From Flavobacteriaceae bacterium (lineage in GTDB: Bacteria > Bacteroidota > Bacteroidia > Flavobacteriales > Flavobacteriaceae), in the NCBI GenBank assembly GCA_947373225.1, contig CANBWX010000008.1, positions 1 through 48,911 on the forward strand: a stretch of 48,911 nucleotides of DNA, written 5' to 3'. Numbering within the stretch: position 1 is the stretch's first letter; each line of letters starts with the position of its first letter. The translations under genes and the position numbers were made by a program. Under the pieces are notes generated by a model. The model was not told the DNA's origin. It worked only from the letters and a program-made list of their open reading frames with translations, and searched no databases. Positions 25,113-34,120 of the stretch are shown in pieces.

Positions 25113-25472
25113 ATGAAGACAACTTTTAATACTGTTGACGAATATATTTCTAGACAATCTGCAGAAGTTCAAATTCTATTGGAACAAATAAGGCAAACCA
25201 TAAAACAAGCAGCTCCCGAAGCGGAAGAGGTAATTAGCTATCAAATGCCCGCTTATAAATTTCATGGAATACTAGTTTATTTTGCTGCTTTCAAAAATCA
25301 TATTGGTTTTTATGCTACGCCAAACGGACATGCTGAATTTAAAGAAGCACTTTCGGCTTACAAACAAGGAAAAGGTTCTGTTCAATTTCCTATAGACAAA
25401 CCTATACCTTTGGATTTAATAACTGAAATCGTGAAATTTAGAGCAAGTGAAAATCGGCTGAAAGCGAAATAA
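25113..25472 (+). CDS. DUF1801 (YdhG-like, frataxin-fold) protein
   Basis: The 119-residue protein matches DUF1801, whose fold resembles frataxin. Visible blocks are the N-terminal FNTVDEYISRQSAEVQILLE, APEAEEVISYQMPAYKFHG, LVYFAAFKNHIGFYATPNGH and the closing GSVQFPIDKPIPLDLITEIV. Members have been suggested to be iron chaperones, based on Bacillus relatives, but that function is not proven here. It starts 11 bases after the tandem VOC gene and probably belongs to the same transcript. Confidence 0.87.
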   Translation: MKTTFNTVDEYISRQSAEVQILLEQIRQTIKQAAPEAEEVISYQMPAYKFHGILVYFAAFKNHIGFYATPNGHAEFKEALSAYKQGKGSVQFPIDKPIPLDLITEIVKFRASENRLKAK

Positions 25473-25605
25473 AAGATCATTTTTTATAAAAAAAGCATTT
25501 CATTATACCTAAAACGAAGTCTTTCTTATATTTATACCACTTTAACACTTGTTGACTACGTTTTTAGATTAAAATAAACGAAATTTGCAATCCAACTTTT
25601 TAGCA

Positions 25606-27987
25606 ATGAATTCAAAGAAAATTGTCCTCTTATTCCTTATTTTATTTTCTAGCTTTCAATCTTTTTCTCAAGAAAAATTTACGCTTAGCGGAACTATCAC
25701 AGATGCTAATAGCAACGAAACCTTAATTGGTGTAAATGTTACATTTCCCGAATTAAAAACAGGCGTAATAACCAATGAATACGGGTTTTATTCTATTACA
25801 ATTCCAAAAGGAATTTATAAAATTCAAATGACTACGGTGGGATATCGAACCATTGAAGAAACGATAAATTTGAATAAAAACTCAAAAATCAATTACAGAC
25901 TTAGCAGCAATGAAACTGTGTTACAAGAAGTTGTAGTCTTAGACACTAAAAATGCAGCGGTGATTCGAAAACCCGAAATGAGTGTCAATAAACTTTCGAT
26001 TTCTACAATCAAAAAAATGCCTGTTGTTCTAGGAGAAGTCGATGTTTTAAAATCTATTTTATTACTTCCTGGTGTTACCAATGCAGGCGAAGGCGCTTCA
26101 GGTTTTAATGTACGTGGCGGTGGTGCCGATCAAAATTTGATTCTTTTAGATGAAGCAACAATCTTTAATTCATCCCACGTATTTGGTCTGTTTTCGGTAT
26201 TTAATCCCGATGCGATCAAAGATTTAAAATTATACAAAGGTGGTATTCCTGCTCGTTTTGGCGGAAGAGTTTCCTCTGTTTTGGATGTTTACCAAAAAGA
26301 CGGAAGCAGCAAAGATTTTCACGTTAATGGCGGAATTGGATTAATTTCGAGTCGGATTCTAGTTGAAGGACCTATCGAAAAAGACAAAGGTTCTTTTCTT
26401 ATTGCCGCAAGAAGATCTTATGCTGATTTGTTCTTGAAATTTTCACAAAAGATGAAAAATGATGCTGCCTTCTTTTATGATTTGAACACCAAATTAAGTT
26501 ACAAACTTACTCCAAACAACAATTTATTTGTATCGGGGTATTTTGGTCGAGATGTTTTTTCTCTAAATAAAAGTTTTACTAATACTTACGGAAACTCTAC
26601 TTTGAACCTAAGATGGAATCATTTGTTTTCCGACAAGTTATTTTCGAATTTATCGCTCATTTACAGTGATTATTATTATGGTTTAAATCTTGATTTTGTT
26701 GGTTTCAAATGGGATTCTGGCATCAAGAATTACAACCTTAAATATACTTTTAAAAGTTATATTTCAGATAAATTCAAATTGGATTATGGATTAAATGCCA
26801 TTTATTATGATTTTAATCCTGGAACCATAAATCCTTCGAACTTGACTTCGGGAATCAACTTTCAACAATTAGACAAAAAATACGCTTTCGAACCCGCTTT
26901 ATACATCAGCGCAGAACAAGATGTTTCGAAAAAAATAACCCTCTCTTATGGTTTGCGATACAGCTTATTTTACCGTCTTGGACAATCTACTGTAAATATT
27001 TATGCTAATAATAATCCCGTTCTTTTTGATCCTCAACTGCAGATTTATGAAAAGGCAACTCCTATTGGGACAAAATTCTATAGTAACAACCAAGTCATTC
27101 AAAGTTATAATAATCTCGAGCCTCGATTTTCTGCCGGATACCAACTTAATGATAATGAATCTTTTAAGACAAGTTATAATCGAATGGTGCAGTATTTACA
27201 ATTAATTTCGAACACCTCATCGCCAACACCTTTGGATGTTTGGACACCAAGTGATAATTATATAAAACCACAAATTGCTGATCAAGTAGCCTTTGGATAT
27301 TTCCGAAATTTCAAAGACAATCTGTATTCGCTTGAAGTTGAAACTTATTACAAAAAAGTAAAAAACAGATTGGATTATATTGATGGCGCTAATTTAGTTG
27401 CCAATAATGCTATCGAACAAGTCATTTTAAACGGGCAAATGAGATCCTATGGATTAGAAATTATGCTTCGGAAAAATGAAGGTCGATTTAATGGTTGGAT
27501 TTCCTATACTTTATCAAAATCACAACAACAAACACCGGGAAGAACAGCTGGTGAAACAGGAATTAACAACGGAAATTGGTATAATTCTGTTTATGATAAA
27601 GTACATAATATTGCCGTTACAGGTTCTTATAATCTAAACAAAAAATGGTCTTTTGGTTCTAATTTTATCTTTCAAACCGGGCAACCGGTAACTTATCCGA
27701 ACGGTCAATATCAATATCTAGGAATATCCGTTCCTAGTTATGGTTTGAGAAATGAAAACCGACTCCCAGCCTATCACCACTTAGACGTTTCAGCAACTTT
27801 GACACCTCACAAAAATGACAAACGAAATTGGAAAAGCGAATGGGTTTTTAGTATTTATAATCTCTATGGTCGTAAAAATGCCGCATCAATCAATTTCAAA
27901 CAAAACATAGATACTGGAGAAAATGAAGCCGTAAGAACCTCCATTTTTGGCATGGTTCCAGCTGTGAGTTATAATTTTAAATTTTAA
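25606..27987 (+). CDS. TonB-dependent outer-membrane receptor with carboxypeptidase-like N-domain
   Basis: With the ATG at 25606 the protein has 793 residues. A signal peptide ends FQSFSQ near residue 22. Residues about 25-110 form a carboxypeptidase D-regulatory-like domain (FTLSGTITDANSNETLIGVN, then GVITNEYGFYSITIPKG). The plug domain follows with GFNVRGGGADQNLILLDEA and the FGGRVSSVLDVYQ stretch, and the remaining 550 residues are a 22-strand barrel ending in the aromatic strand VPAVSYNFKF. It imports an unknown ligand using TonB energy. The DUF4249 lipoprotein gene starts 5 bases after its stop, a pairing common in Flavobacteria. A longer TTG frame at 25585 was rejected. Confidence 0.93.
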   Translation: MNSKKIVLLFLILFSSFQSFSQEKFTLSGTITDANSNETLIGVNVTFPELKTGVITNEYGFYSITIPKGIYKIQMTTVGYRTIEETINLNKNSKINYRLSSNETVLQEVVVLDTKNAAVIRKPEMSVNKLSISTIKKMPVVLGEVDVLKSILLLPGVTNAGEGASGFNVRGGGADQNLILLDEATIFNSSHVFGLFSVFNPDAIKDLKLYKGGIPARFGGRVSSVLDVYQKDGSSKDFHVNGGIGLISSRILVEGPIEKDKGSFLIAARRSYADLFLKFSQKMKNDAAFFYDLNTKLSYKLTPNNNLFVSGYFGRDVFSLNKSFTNTYGNSTLNLRWNHLFSDKLFSNLSLIYSDYYYGLNLDFVGFKWDSGIKNYNLKYTFKSYISDKFKLDYGLNAIYYDFNPGTINPSNLTSGINFQQLDKKYAFEPALYISAEQDVSKKITLSYGLRYSLFYRLGQSTVNIYANNNPVLFDPQLQIYEKATPIGTKFYSNNQVIQSYNNLEPRFSAGYQLNDNESFKTSYNRMVQYLQLISNTSSPTPLDVWTPSDNYIKPQIADQVAFGYFRNFKDNLYSLEVETYYKKVKNRLDYIDGANLVANNAIEQVILNGQMRSYGLEIMLRKNEGRFNGWISYTLSKSQQQTPGRTAGETGINNGNWYNSVYDKVHNIAVTGSYNLNKKWSFGSNFIFQTGQPVTYPNGQYQYLGISVPSYGLRNENRLPAYHHLDVSATLTPHKNDKRNWKSEWVFSIYNLYGRKNAASINFKQNIDTGENEAVRTSIFGMVPAVSYNFKF

Positions 27988-27992
27988 GCAAG

Positions 27993-28814
27993 ATGAAAAA
28001 AATACAACTCTTTTTCGTAATCCTAATTGCCATTTTATTGAACAGTTGTGAGGATGTTATCAAAGTAAATTTGAATACTGCTCCTCCAAAACTAGTTATA
28101 GAAGCTGCAATAAACTGGCAAAAAGGCACTTTAGGAAATGACCAAACTATAAAATTAACTACAACTACCGACTATTATAGCAATACAATTCCAACCGTTT
28201 CTGGAGCAACGGTATTTATCACAAATAGTTCTAATACTATTTTTAATTTTGTCGAAAAACCAAAAACAGGTCAATATATTTGCGGCAATTTTATACCCGT
28301 AAAAAACCAAACCTATGTATTGACAGTTATCAGTAATGGTCAAACCTATACCGCTACCGAAACTTTAAAATCTGTCGCTCCAATTACTAAAATTGTACAA
28401 AACGACCAAGGCGGATTAACGGGAAACAATATAGAAATCAAAGCTTTTTTTAATGATCCTGCTTCCGAAGACAATTTTTACCTTTTCAAATATGTATATT
28501 CAAATCAGGTCAAATCGAATTATTATGTAGATAAAGACACCTTTTTTCAAGGAAACGAATTCTTTAGTCTTTCCAGAAATAAAGATTTAAAATCTGGTGA
28601 TAAAGTAGAAATAAGCCATTACGGAATTTCTGAAGCATACTTCAATTATATGAGCATTCTAGTAAGTATTGCTGGCAGCAACAATGGCAGCCCTTTTCAA
28701 TCTCCACCAGCAACAGTAAGAGGTAATATTATAAACAACACTAATTTCGATAATTATGCCCTTGGTTATTTCTCGGTTAGCGAAGTTGATACTCAAAATT
28801 ATGTGGTTCAATAA
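27993..28814 (+). CDS. DUF4249 family lipoprotein
   Basis: The 273-residue protein has a lipoprotein signal peptide with lipobox ILLNSC; Cys19 is the predicted lipidation site, followed by EDVIKVNLNTAPPKLVIEAAI, the DUF4249 opening. The mature part contains beta-sandwich-like strands, for example TVSGATVFITNSSNTIFNF and YVLTVISNGQTYTATE. Such proteins usually follow a TonB receptor and are thought to sit at the cell surface as partner, in the way SusD partners SusC, although they are unrelated to SusD. Together with the upstream receptor it probably forms one surface uptake complex. Ligand unknown. Confidence 0.9.
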   Translation: MKKIQLFFVILIAILLNSCEDVIKVNLNTAPPKLVIEAAINWQKGTLGNDQTIKLTTTTDYYSNTIPTVSGATVFITNSSNTIFNFVEKPKTGQYICGNFIPVKNQTYVLTVISNGQTYTATETLKSVAPITKIVQNDQGGLTGNNIEIKAFFNDPASEDNFYLFKYVYSNQVKSNYYVDKDTFFQGNEFFSLSRNKDLKSGDKVEISHYGISEAYFNYMSILVSIAGSNNGSPFQSPPATVRGNIINNTNFDNYALGYFSVSEVDTQNYVVQ

Positions 28815-28836
28815 GGAGCATACAATCAATTACAAA

Positions 28837-28869
28837 TTGAAAATTACGAATTATGAATCACTATATTTG
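28837..28869 (+). promoter_or_regulatory. Promoter for thiN with -33 and -7 elements inside an inverted repeat
   Basis: TTG at 28837-28839 and TATATTTG at 28862-28869 are separated by 22 bases. The box is flanked by ATTATGAAT (28850-28858) and ATTCATAAT (28885-28893), an inverted repeat that encloses the transcript start. Confidence 0.6.
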
Positions 28870-28898
28870 CAATCATAATTAGTAATTCATAATCTACT

Positions 28899-29561
28899 AT
28901 GTCCTCACACCACATCGTTCGCGACGACCAAGAACCCGCATTAATAATAGCAAACGGCGCTTCCTGCAGCATAGAATTATTAGGGCAATTATTAGAATGG
29001 TCACCGCTGGTAATCGTACTCGACTCGGCAATGGAACGCGTTTTGGAATTAAACATAAAAGTCGATGTTTTATTGGGCGATTTCGATCGTGGTTTCGACC
29101 CCAATTATTACAAAGAAAAACAATATCCGCTAGAAATTGTTCACACGCCAGATCAAAACAAAACCGATCTAGAAAAGGCTTTCGATTATCTAATAGAAAG
29201 AAAAATTCCCGCCGTAAACGTAGTTTGGGCAACCGGAAAACGCGCCGATCATACCATAACCAATATCACAAATATCACTCGATACCGTGATTTATTGAAA
29301 ATTGTAGTTTTAGACGACCATTCGAAAGTTTTTTTATTACCAAAAAAATTCGAAAAATGGTATCCAGCAAATACACCTATTTCCCTGATTCCCATTGGCA
29401 ATGTAACCGGAATTCATTCTAAAAACTTGTTTTATCCTTTAGAAAACGACACTTTATCCATCGGTTATAGAACAGGAAGCAGCAATCATGTAAAAGAAGA
29501 TGGTTTGGTCACTATAGAACATAATGAGGGCGATTTGTTGATGATGGAGTGTTGGGATTAA
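28899..29561 (+). CDS. thiN: Thiamin pyrophosphokinase
   Basis: The enzyme transfers pyrophosphate from ATP to thiamin to form thiamin diphosphate. The 220-residue product has the expected size. Motifs in order are ALIIANGASCS, VIVLDSAMERVLEL, the substrate loop VDVLLGDFDRGFD, the catalytic HTPDQNKTDLEKAFDYL, and the ATP-site region WATGKRADHTITNITNITRY. The C-terminal domain carries the thiamin-binding strands ISLIPIGNVTGIHSKNL and IGYRTGSSNHVKEDGLVTIE. It is a single gene with a well-formed promoter; no TPP riboswitch is seen before it. Confidence 0.9.
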   Translation: MSSHHIVRDDQEPALIIANGASCSIELLGQLLEWSPLVIVLDSAMERVLELNIKVDVLLGDFDRGFDPNYYKEKQYPLEIVHTPDQNKTDLEKAFDYLIERKIPAVNVVWATGKRADHTITNITNITRYRDLLKIVVLDDHSKVFLLPKKFEKWYPANTPISLIPIGNVTGIHSKNLFYPLENDTLSIGYRTGSSNHVKEDGLVTIEHNEGDLLMMECWD

Positions 29562-29685
29562 ATAATTGCAGATTTTTAAATCCAAATAAATCAGCAATCT
29601 ACGTTTTATCGATACCAAATCTGAAATCTGAAATCGTTAATCATCATTCAAAAATCAATTTCATTCATGTTTCGTTTTTTACAAC

Positions 29686-29693
29686 TATCTTTG
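29686..29693 (+). promoter_or_regulatory. -7 box placed only 7 bases before rlmF
   Basis: TATCTTTG followed by CACCGAA and then ATG at 29701. With normal spacing the transcript would start at or next to the A of the start codon, so rlmF mRNA may be leaderless. Confidence 0.55.
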
Positions 29694-29700
29694 CACCGAA

Positions 29701-30702
29701 ATGGAAAAAATAAAACCAAAACCAATTACCGAAAAAACCAATTTACACCCAAGAAATCAACATCGATTGGGTTATAATTTCGACGAATTAATTGCAATTA
29801 ATCCTGAACTGAAACCCTTCGTTTCGGTAAACGAACATGTAATCGACTCGAGCGTCAGCGAACAGGCGAAGCAAACTATAGATTTCAGTAATCCGCAAGC
29901 TGTAAAAGCACTTAATAAATCATTATTAATGGCTAATTACGACATTCAAAATTGGGATATTCCAGAAAATTATCTTTGTCCGCCCATTCCTGGTCGCGTA
30001 GATTATATTCATTACATCGCAGATTTATTGGCTTTAAGCAATAATGGAATTATTCCCGAAGGCGAAAACGTGCAAGTTTTAGACACTGGTATTGGCGCCA
30101 ATTGTATTTATCCAATATTAGGAAACTCCGTTTATGGTTGGTCATTTGTAGGAACCGAAATCGATGAAAAGGCCATTCAAAACTGTAAGACAATAATTGA
30201 AGACAATCCGCAATTAATGGACTTCATCAGTTTGCAATTGCAAACCGAATCCCGTTATATTTTCAAAAATATAATTACGCCCGAAGATCATTTTTCGCTT
30301 ACAATGTGCAATCCTCCGTTTCATAATTCCAAGGAAGAAGCTACAAAAGCATCGATTCGTAAAGTAAATAACTTAGAAAACACAAGAACCAAAAATCCAG
30401 TCTTAAATTTTGGCGGTCAAAATGCCGAATTATGGTGCGATGGTGGCGAATTAGGTTTCATTACTGAAATGATTTTTGAAAGTGCCAAATATCCTATGCA
30501 ATGTTTATGGTTTACGACTTTGGTATCCAAAAAAGAAAATTTATCCAGTTTATACAAAACCTTGAACAAAGTAAATGTTGTCGAAGTAAAAACGATTGAT
30601 ATGGCTCAAGGCCAAAAAACAAGCCGCATCTTGGCTTGGACTTTTCAATCCGAAGCACAACAAAAAGCTTGGAAATTTGAACTTGAAAAGACTATTTTTT
30701 AG
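29701..30702 (+). CDS. rlmF: 23S rRNA (adenine-1618-N6)-methyltransferase
   Basis: RlmF methylates A1618 of 23S rRNA. The 333-residue product is of typical size. Recognisable motifs are NLHPRNQHRLGYNFDELI at the N-terminus, YLCPPIPGRVDYIHYIADLL, the SAM-binding stretch VLDTGIGANCIYPILG, FVGTEIDEKAIQN, the catalytic NPPFH motif in MCNPPFHNSKEEA, and the conserved C-terminal MAQGQKTSRILAWTF. The -7 box is unusually close to the ATG. It is a single gene; a weak hairpin lies downstream. Confidence 0.94.
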   Translation: MEKIKPKPITEKTNLHPRNQHRLGYNFDELIAINPELKPFVSVNEHVIDSSVSEQAKQTIDFSNPQAVKALNKSLLMANYDIQNWDIPENYLCPPIPGRVDYIHYIADLLALSNNGIIPEGENVQVLDTGIGANCIYPILGNSVYGWSFVGTEIDEKAIQNCKTIIEDNPQLMDFISLQLQTESRYIFKNIITPEDHFSLTMCNPPFHNSKEEATKASIRKVNNLENTRTKNPVLNFGGQNAELWCDGGELGFITEMIFESAKYPMQCLWFTTLVSKKENLSSLYKTLNKVNVVEVKTIDMAQGQKTSRILAWTFQSEAQQKAWKFELEKTIF

Positions 30703-30753
30703 TTACTTCTTTTTCTAATTTATTTTTTTTCTATATATTAGCTTGATAAACAA

Positions 30754-30791
30754 CCACTACTTTTTGGTTTTAAGCCTCCAAAAAAAGGTGG
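30754..30791 (+). other. Imperfect hairpin downstream of rlmF
   Basis: Arms at 30754-30767 and 30778-30791 (CCACTACTTTTTGG / CCAAAAAAAGGTGG) pair with two mismatches around a 10-base loop. It may act as a weak terminator for rlmF or as an element in the DUF2975 leader; there is no downstream T-run. Confidence 0.3.
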
Positions 30792-30844
30792 ATTGTAACA
30801 TTTTATGGAAGTATGAATAAGCGACAAAATCAATTAATTCTTTT

Positions 30845-31315
30845 ATGAAACAAAGTTCAATCCTATTTCTTCAGGGAGTCATTGTACTTATTGTCATTGT
30901 GGTACTAGCCATCATGATTCAATTTCCCATAACCGAGGGGAGAGCCGAAAACTTAGATCTGTTCCGCATTTACTCTGATCCGTTCATCTTGTTTGGATAT
31001 GCTGCTTCTATTCCATTTTTTATTGCGCTTTATAAGACGTTTAAATTACTCGGATTTATTGGGCAAAATAAAGCATTTTCACTAGACTCGGTGACAACTT
31101 TAAGAAGTATCAGATATTGCGCAATTGTTCTGAGCATCTTCATTGCGATGGCGGGACTTTACATTAAGATATTTCATAATAAAAATGACGACCCAGCGGG
31201 TTTTCTTGCCATGTGTATAGCAACAACTTTTATGACTCTTGTAATTGCTACTGCTGTTTCAGTTTTTGAAAAAATCTTGCAAAATGGGATAGAAATAAAA
31301 TCAGAGAACAAATAA
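30845..31315 (+). CDS. DUF2975 family membrane protein
   Basis: The 156-residue protein has four predicted helices (about residues 7-25, 47-65, 88-108 and 122-142), the layout of DUF2975. Typical features are the intermediate FIALYKTFKLLGFIGQNKAFSL and VTTLRSIRYCAIVLSIF blocks. In many genomes DUF2975 proteins are followed by a small Cro/C1-type helix-turn-helix regulator; here the next gene is an unrelated reductase and no such regulator is visible. Function unknown; it is inner-membrane. Confidence 0.82.
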   Translation: MKQSSILFLQGVIVLIVIVVLAIMIQFPITEGRAENLDLFRIYSDPFILFGYAASIPFFIALYKTFKLLGFIGQNKAFSLDSVTTLRSIRYCAIVLSIFIAMAGLYIKIFHNKNDDPAGFLAMCIATTFMTLVIATAVSVFEKILQNGIEIKSENK

Positions 31316-31430
31316 TTTTAGGAGCAGTAAAGAAATAACCCTTTAGAACTCGTGAGTCTTTATTTTTTTGATGCTCGATTGCATTGAGACCGATTTAGAT
31401 TTAGAAACTAAAAAATAAAAACAAACCGCC

Positions 31431-31997
31431 ATGAGAAAAGTAAAATTGCAAATACAAACGACCATAGACGGATTTGTTGCCCGACCAAATGGAGATTCGG
31501 ACTGGATGACTTGGAATCCAGATGAAGAATTTATGCAGTTTATCAATTCCCTTATTGATTCTTCGGACACCATTTTGCTTGGTAGAAAAATGGCTGACGG
31601 CTTTGTGAGTCATTGGGAAAATACCGTCAGTAAAAATCCTGAAAATTTATTTGCAAAGAAAATGGTTGCTACTCCAAAAGTTGTTTTCTCCAAAACACTG
31701 AACAAATCAACTTGGAACAACACCACCTTGGCAAAAGAAAATCTTGCTGATGAAATTGCTAAATTAAAACATCAAAACGGTAAAGACATACTTGTTTATG
31801 GCGGTGCCACTTTTGTTTCGTCACTAATAGAAGAAGGACTCATTGATGAATATCATCTTATTATAAATCCAGTAGCTATAGGCGACGGCATGTCAATTTT
31901 TAAATCCTTAAACAGAACGCAGCAATTTTCACCCATAGAATCTAAGCTTTATCCCGGTGGCAAAATTGTTTTGAGTTACAAAATAAATAAGGATTAA
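31431..31997 (+). CDS. RibD C-terminal/dihydrofolate reductase family protein
   Basis: The 188-residue product has the DHFR-like fold of the RibD C-terminal family. It opens VKLQIQTTIDGFVARPNGDSD, then shows DTILLGRKMADGF, a KVVFSKTLNKSTWNNT strand, the nucleotide-binding GKDILVYGGATFVSSLIEEG and DEYHLIINPVAIGDG. Such proteins are predicted NADPH-dependent reductases; relatives act in riboflavin synthesis, but this stand-alone form lacks the deaminase domain and does not lie near rib genes. It should not be called folA. It is cytoplasmic. Confidence 0.87.
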   Translation: MRKVKLQIQTTIDGFVARPNGDSDWMTWNPDEEFMQFINSLIDSSDTILLGRKMADGFVSHWENTVSKNPENLFAKKMVATPKVVFSKTLNKSTWNNTTLAKENLADEIAKLKHQNGKDILVYGGATFVSSLIEEGLIDEYHLIINPVAIGDGMSIFKSLNRTQQFSPIESKLYPGGKIVLSYKINKD

Positions 31998-32033
31998 TAG
32001 AACAATAAATCAAAGGAAAAGAAACGAACTTCA

Positions 32034-32050
32034 CAAAGTCTCCGACTTTG
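32034..32050. other. Short hairpin before uvrB
   Basis: Arms CAAAGTC / GACTTTG with a TCC loop. It sits in a phrase that I recall as a common filler in Flavobacterium intergenic regions. It may be a small repeat; there is no T-run for termination. Confidence 0.35.
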
Positions 32051-32101
32051 AGGAGCGAAAGTTTTAAGTTTTTCTAAACTTATTTTTATTGAATTCCTTT
32101 G

Positions 32102-32109
32102 TAACTTTG
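32102..32109 (+). promoter_or_regulatory. -7 box for uvrB
   Basis: TAACTTTG followed by CATT, ending 19 bases before the uvrB ATG at 32129. No LexA-like operator is evident beside it. Confidence 0.55.
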
Positions 32110-32128
32110 CATTTCTGAAAAGCAATAA

Positions 32129-34120
32129 ATGAAATTCCAAGTTGTATCTGATTATCTGCCAAAAGGCGACCAACCACAAGCCATAGAAAAATTATCTCGA
32201 GGCATTGAGGCTGGTGAACGCTATCAAACTTTACTAGGTGTTACCGGCTCCGGAAAGACTTTTACGGTTGCTAATGTAATTCAGGAAGTGCAAAAACCAA
32301 CCTTGATTTTGGCACATAATAAAACTTTGGCGGCGCAATTGTATTCGGAATTCAAGCAATTTTTCCCGAATAATGCTGTTGAATATTTTGTTTCCTATTA
32401 CGATTATTATCAGCCCGAAGCTTTTATGCCCGTTTCTGGCGTTTTCATCGAGAAGGATTTATCCATCAATGAGGAACTTGAAAAAATGCGTTTGAGCACT
32501 ACTTCTTCCCTACTTTCGGGACGAAGAGATATTATTGTTGTTGCGTCGGTTTCCTGTATTTACGGTATTGGAAATCCTGTAGAATTTCAGAAAAACGTGA
32601 TTGCCATTGAGAAAAACCAAGTTATTTCCCGTACCAAATTATTACATAGTTTGGTTCAAAGTTTATATTCCAGGACCGAAGCGGATTTTAATCCTGGAAA
32701 TTTCAGAATAAAAGGCGACACGCTCGAAGTATATCCGAGTTATGCCGATGATGGGTATCGAATTCATTTTTTTGGTGATGAAATTGAAGAAATTGAAGCT
32801 TTCGATGTGAAGACTTCAAAAGTTATTGAAAGACATGAACAACTCACGATTTATCCGGCAAATATGTTTGTTACTTCGCCCGATGTTTTGCAAAATGCAA
32901 TTTGGGAAATCCAACAAGATTTGGTAAAACAAGTCGATTATTTCAAGGAAACTGGAAAACATCTCGAAGCAAAAAGATTGGAAGAACGCACCAATTTCGA
33001 TTTAGAAATGATTCGAGAATTGGGTTATTGCTCCGGAATCGAAAATTATTCGCGTTATCTCGACGGAAGACTGGCAGGCACAAGACCGTTTTGTTTATTG
33101 GATTATTTTCCAAAAGATTTCTTGATGGTCGTTGACGAAAGTCACGTTACGCTTTCGCAAGTTCACGCTATGTATGGCGGCGATAGAAGCCGAAAAGAAA
33201 ACTTAGTAGAATATGGTTTTAGACTTCCGGCGGCGATGGACAATCGTCCATTGAAATTTGAGGAATTTGAAGCGATGCAAAACCAAGTTATTTATGTTTC
33301 GGCAACGCCTGCCGATTATGAATTACAAAAATGCGACGGTGTTTATGTAGAACAAGTAATTCGACCAACTGGATTATTGGATCCTGTTATAGAAATTCGT
33401 CCAAGTTTGAATCAAATTGATGATTTGATAGAAGAAATTCAATCACGAGCTGAAATTGATGAACGCGTTTTGGTCACCACATTGACTAAAAGAATGGCAG
33501 AAGAATTGGCAAAATACTTGGACAAAGTAGGTATTCGTTGCCGTTATATTCATTCGGATGTAGATACTTTGGAACGCATCGAAATCATGCAGGATTTGCG
33601 AAAAGGAATATTCGATGTTTTAATTGGCGTCAATTTATTGCGCGAAGGATTAGATTTACCCGAAGTTTCTTTGGTTGCCATTCTCGATGCCGATAAAGAA
33701 GGTTTTCTTCGAAGTCATCGTTCGCTTACTCAAACCATTGGTCGTGCAGCGAGAAATCTCAATGGAAAAGCGATAATGTATGCCGATAAAATTACAGCAA
33801 GTATGCAAAAAACTATTGACGAAACCAATTATCGTAGAACCAAACAAATTAATTTTAATACCAACAACAACCAAGTTCCACAAGCATTAAACAAAAAAAT
33901 AGAAAGTGCCTTTACCAAAAATCCTTTGGTAGATTATGAGTTAGGTTACTCAACTTCTATGGCTGCTGAGCCAATTACAGAATACCTTTCGAAACCAGAA
34001 ATTGAAAAACGAATTCGTGAAAAACGAAAATCGATGGAGAAAGCTGCCAAAGATTTAGATTTTATGCAAGCAGCAAAATTGCGTGATGATATTAAAGCTT
34101 TGCAAGAATTATTAGCTTAG
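32129..34120 (+). CDS. uvrB: Excinuclease ABC subunit B
   Basis: UvrB receives damaged DNA from UvrA and holds it for incision by UvrC in nucleotide excision repair. The 663-residue product has the expected length and all landmarks: LPKGDQPQAIEKLSRGI, Walker A LLGVTGSGKTFTVANVI, the beta-hairpin region YYDYYQPEAFMPVSGVFIEK, the DEAD-like MVVDESHVTLSQVHAMYGGD, LVTTLTKRMAEELAKYL, motif V LIGVNLLREGLDLPEVS and motif VI TQTIGRAARNLNGKAI. A UVR domain closes the protein (IEKRIREKRKSMEKAAKDL). No hairpin terminator follows within 200 bases. Confidence 0.97.
   Translation: MKFQVVSDYLPKGDQPQAIEKLSRGIEAGERYQTLLGVTGSGKTFTVANVIQEVQKPTLILAHNKTLAAQLYSEFKQFFPNNAVEYFVSYYDYYQPEAFMPVSGVFIEKDLSINEELEKMRLSTTSSLLSGRRDIIVVASVSCIYGIGNPVEFQKNVIAIEKNQVISRTKLLHSLVQSLYSRTEADFNPGNFRIKGDTLEVYPSYADDGYRIHFFGDEIEEIEAFDVKTSKVIERHEQLTIYPANMFVTSPDVLQNAIWEIQQDLVKQVDYFKETGKHLEAKRLEERTNFDLEMIRELGYCSGIENYSRYLDGRLAGTRPFCLLDYFPKDFLMVVDESHVTLSQVHAMYGGDRSRKENLVEYGFRLPAAMDNRPLKFEEFEAMQNQVIYVSATPADYELQKCDGVYVEQVIRPTGLLDPVIEIRPSLNQIDDLIEEIQSRAEIDERVLVTTLTKRMAEELAKYLDKVGIRCRYIHSDVDTLERIEIMQDLRKGIFDVLIGVNLLREGLDLPEVSLVAILDADKEGFLRSHRSLTQTIGRAARNLNGKAIMYADKITASMQKTIDETNYRRTKQINFNTNNNQVPQALNKKIESAFTKNPLVDYELGYSTSMAAEPITEYLSKPEIEKRIREKRKSMEKAAKDLDFMQAAKLRDDIKALQELLA

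Noticed and set aside
25585..25605. TTG start adding seven residues before the TonB receptor signal peptide
   Set aside because: The ATG at 25606 begins a normal signal peptide; the extra residues would precede it without purpose.
28801..28898. TPP riboswitch upstream of the thiamin pyrophosphokinase gene
   Set aside because: The conserved CTGAGA and related THI-box sequences are absent from the short leader.
31431..31997. Calling the RibD-C protein dihydrofolate reductase (folA)
   Set aside because: It has the DHFR-like fold but the TIDGFVARPNGD opening and GGATFVSSL motif belong to the RibD C-terminal family, not to FolA.
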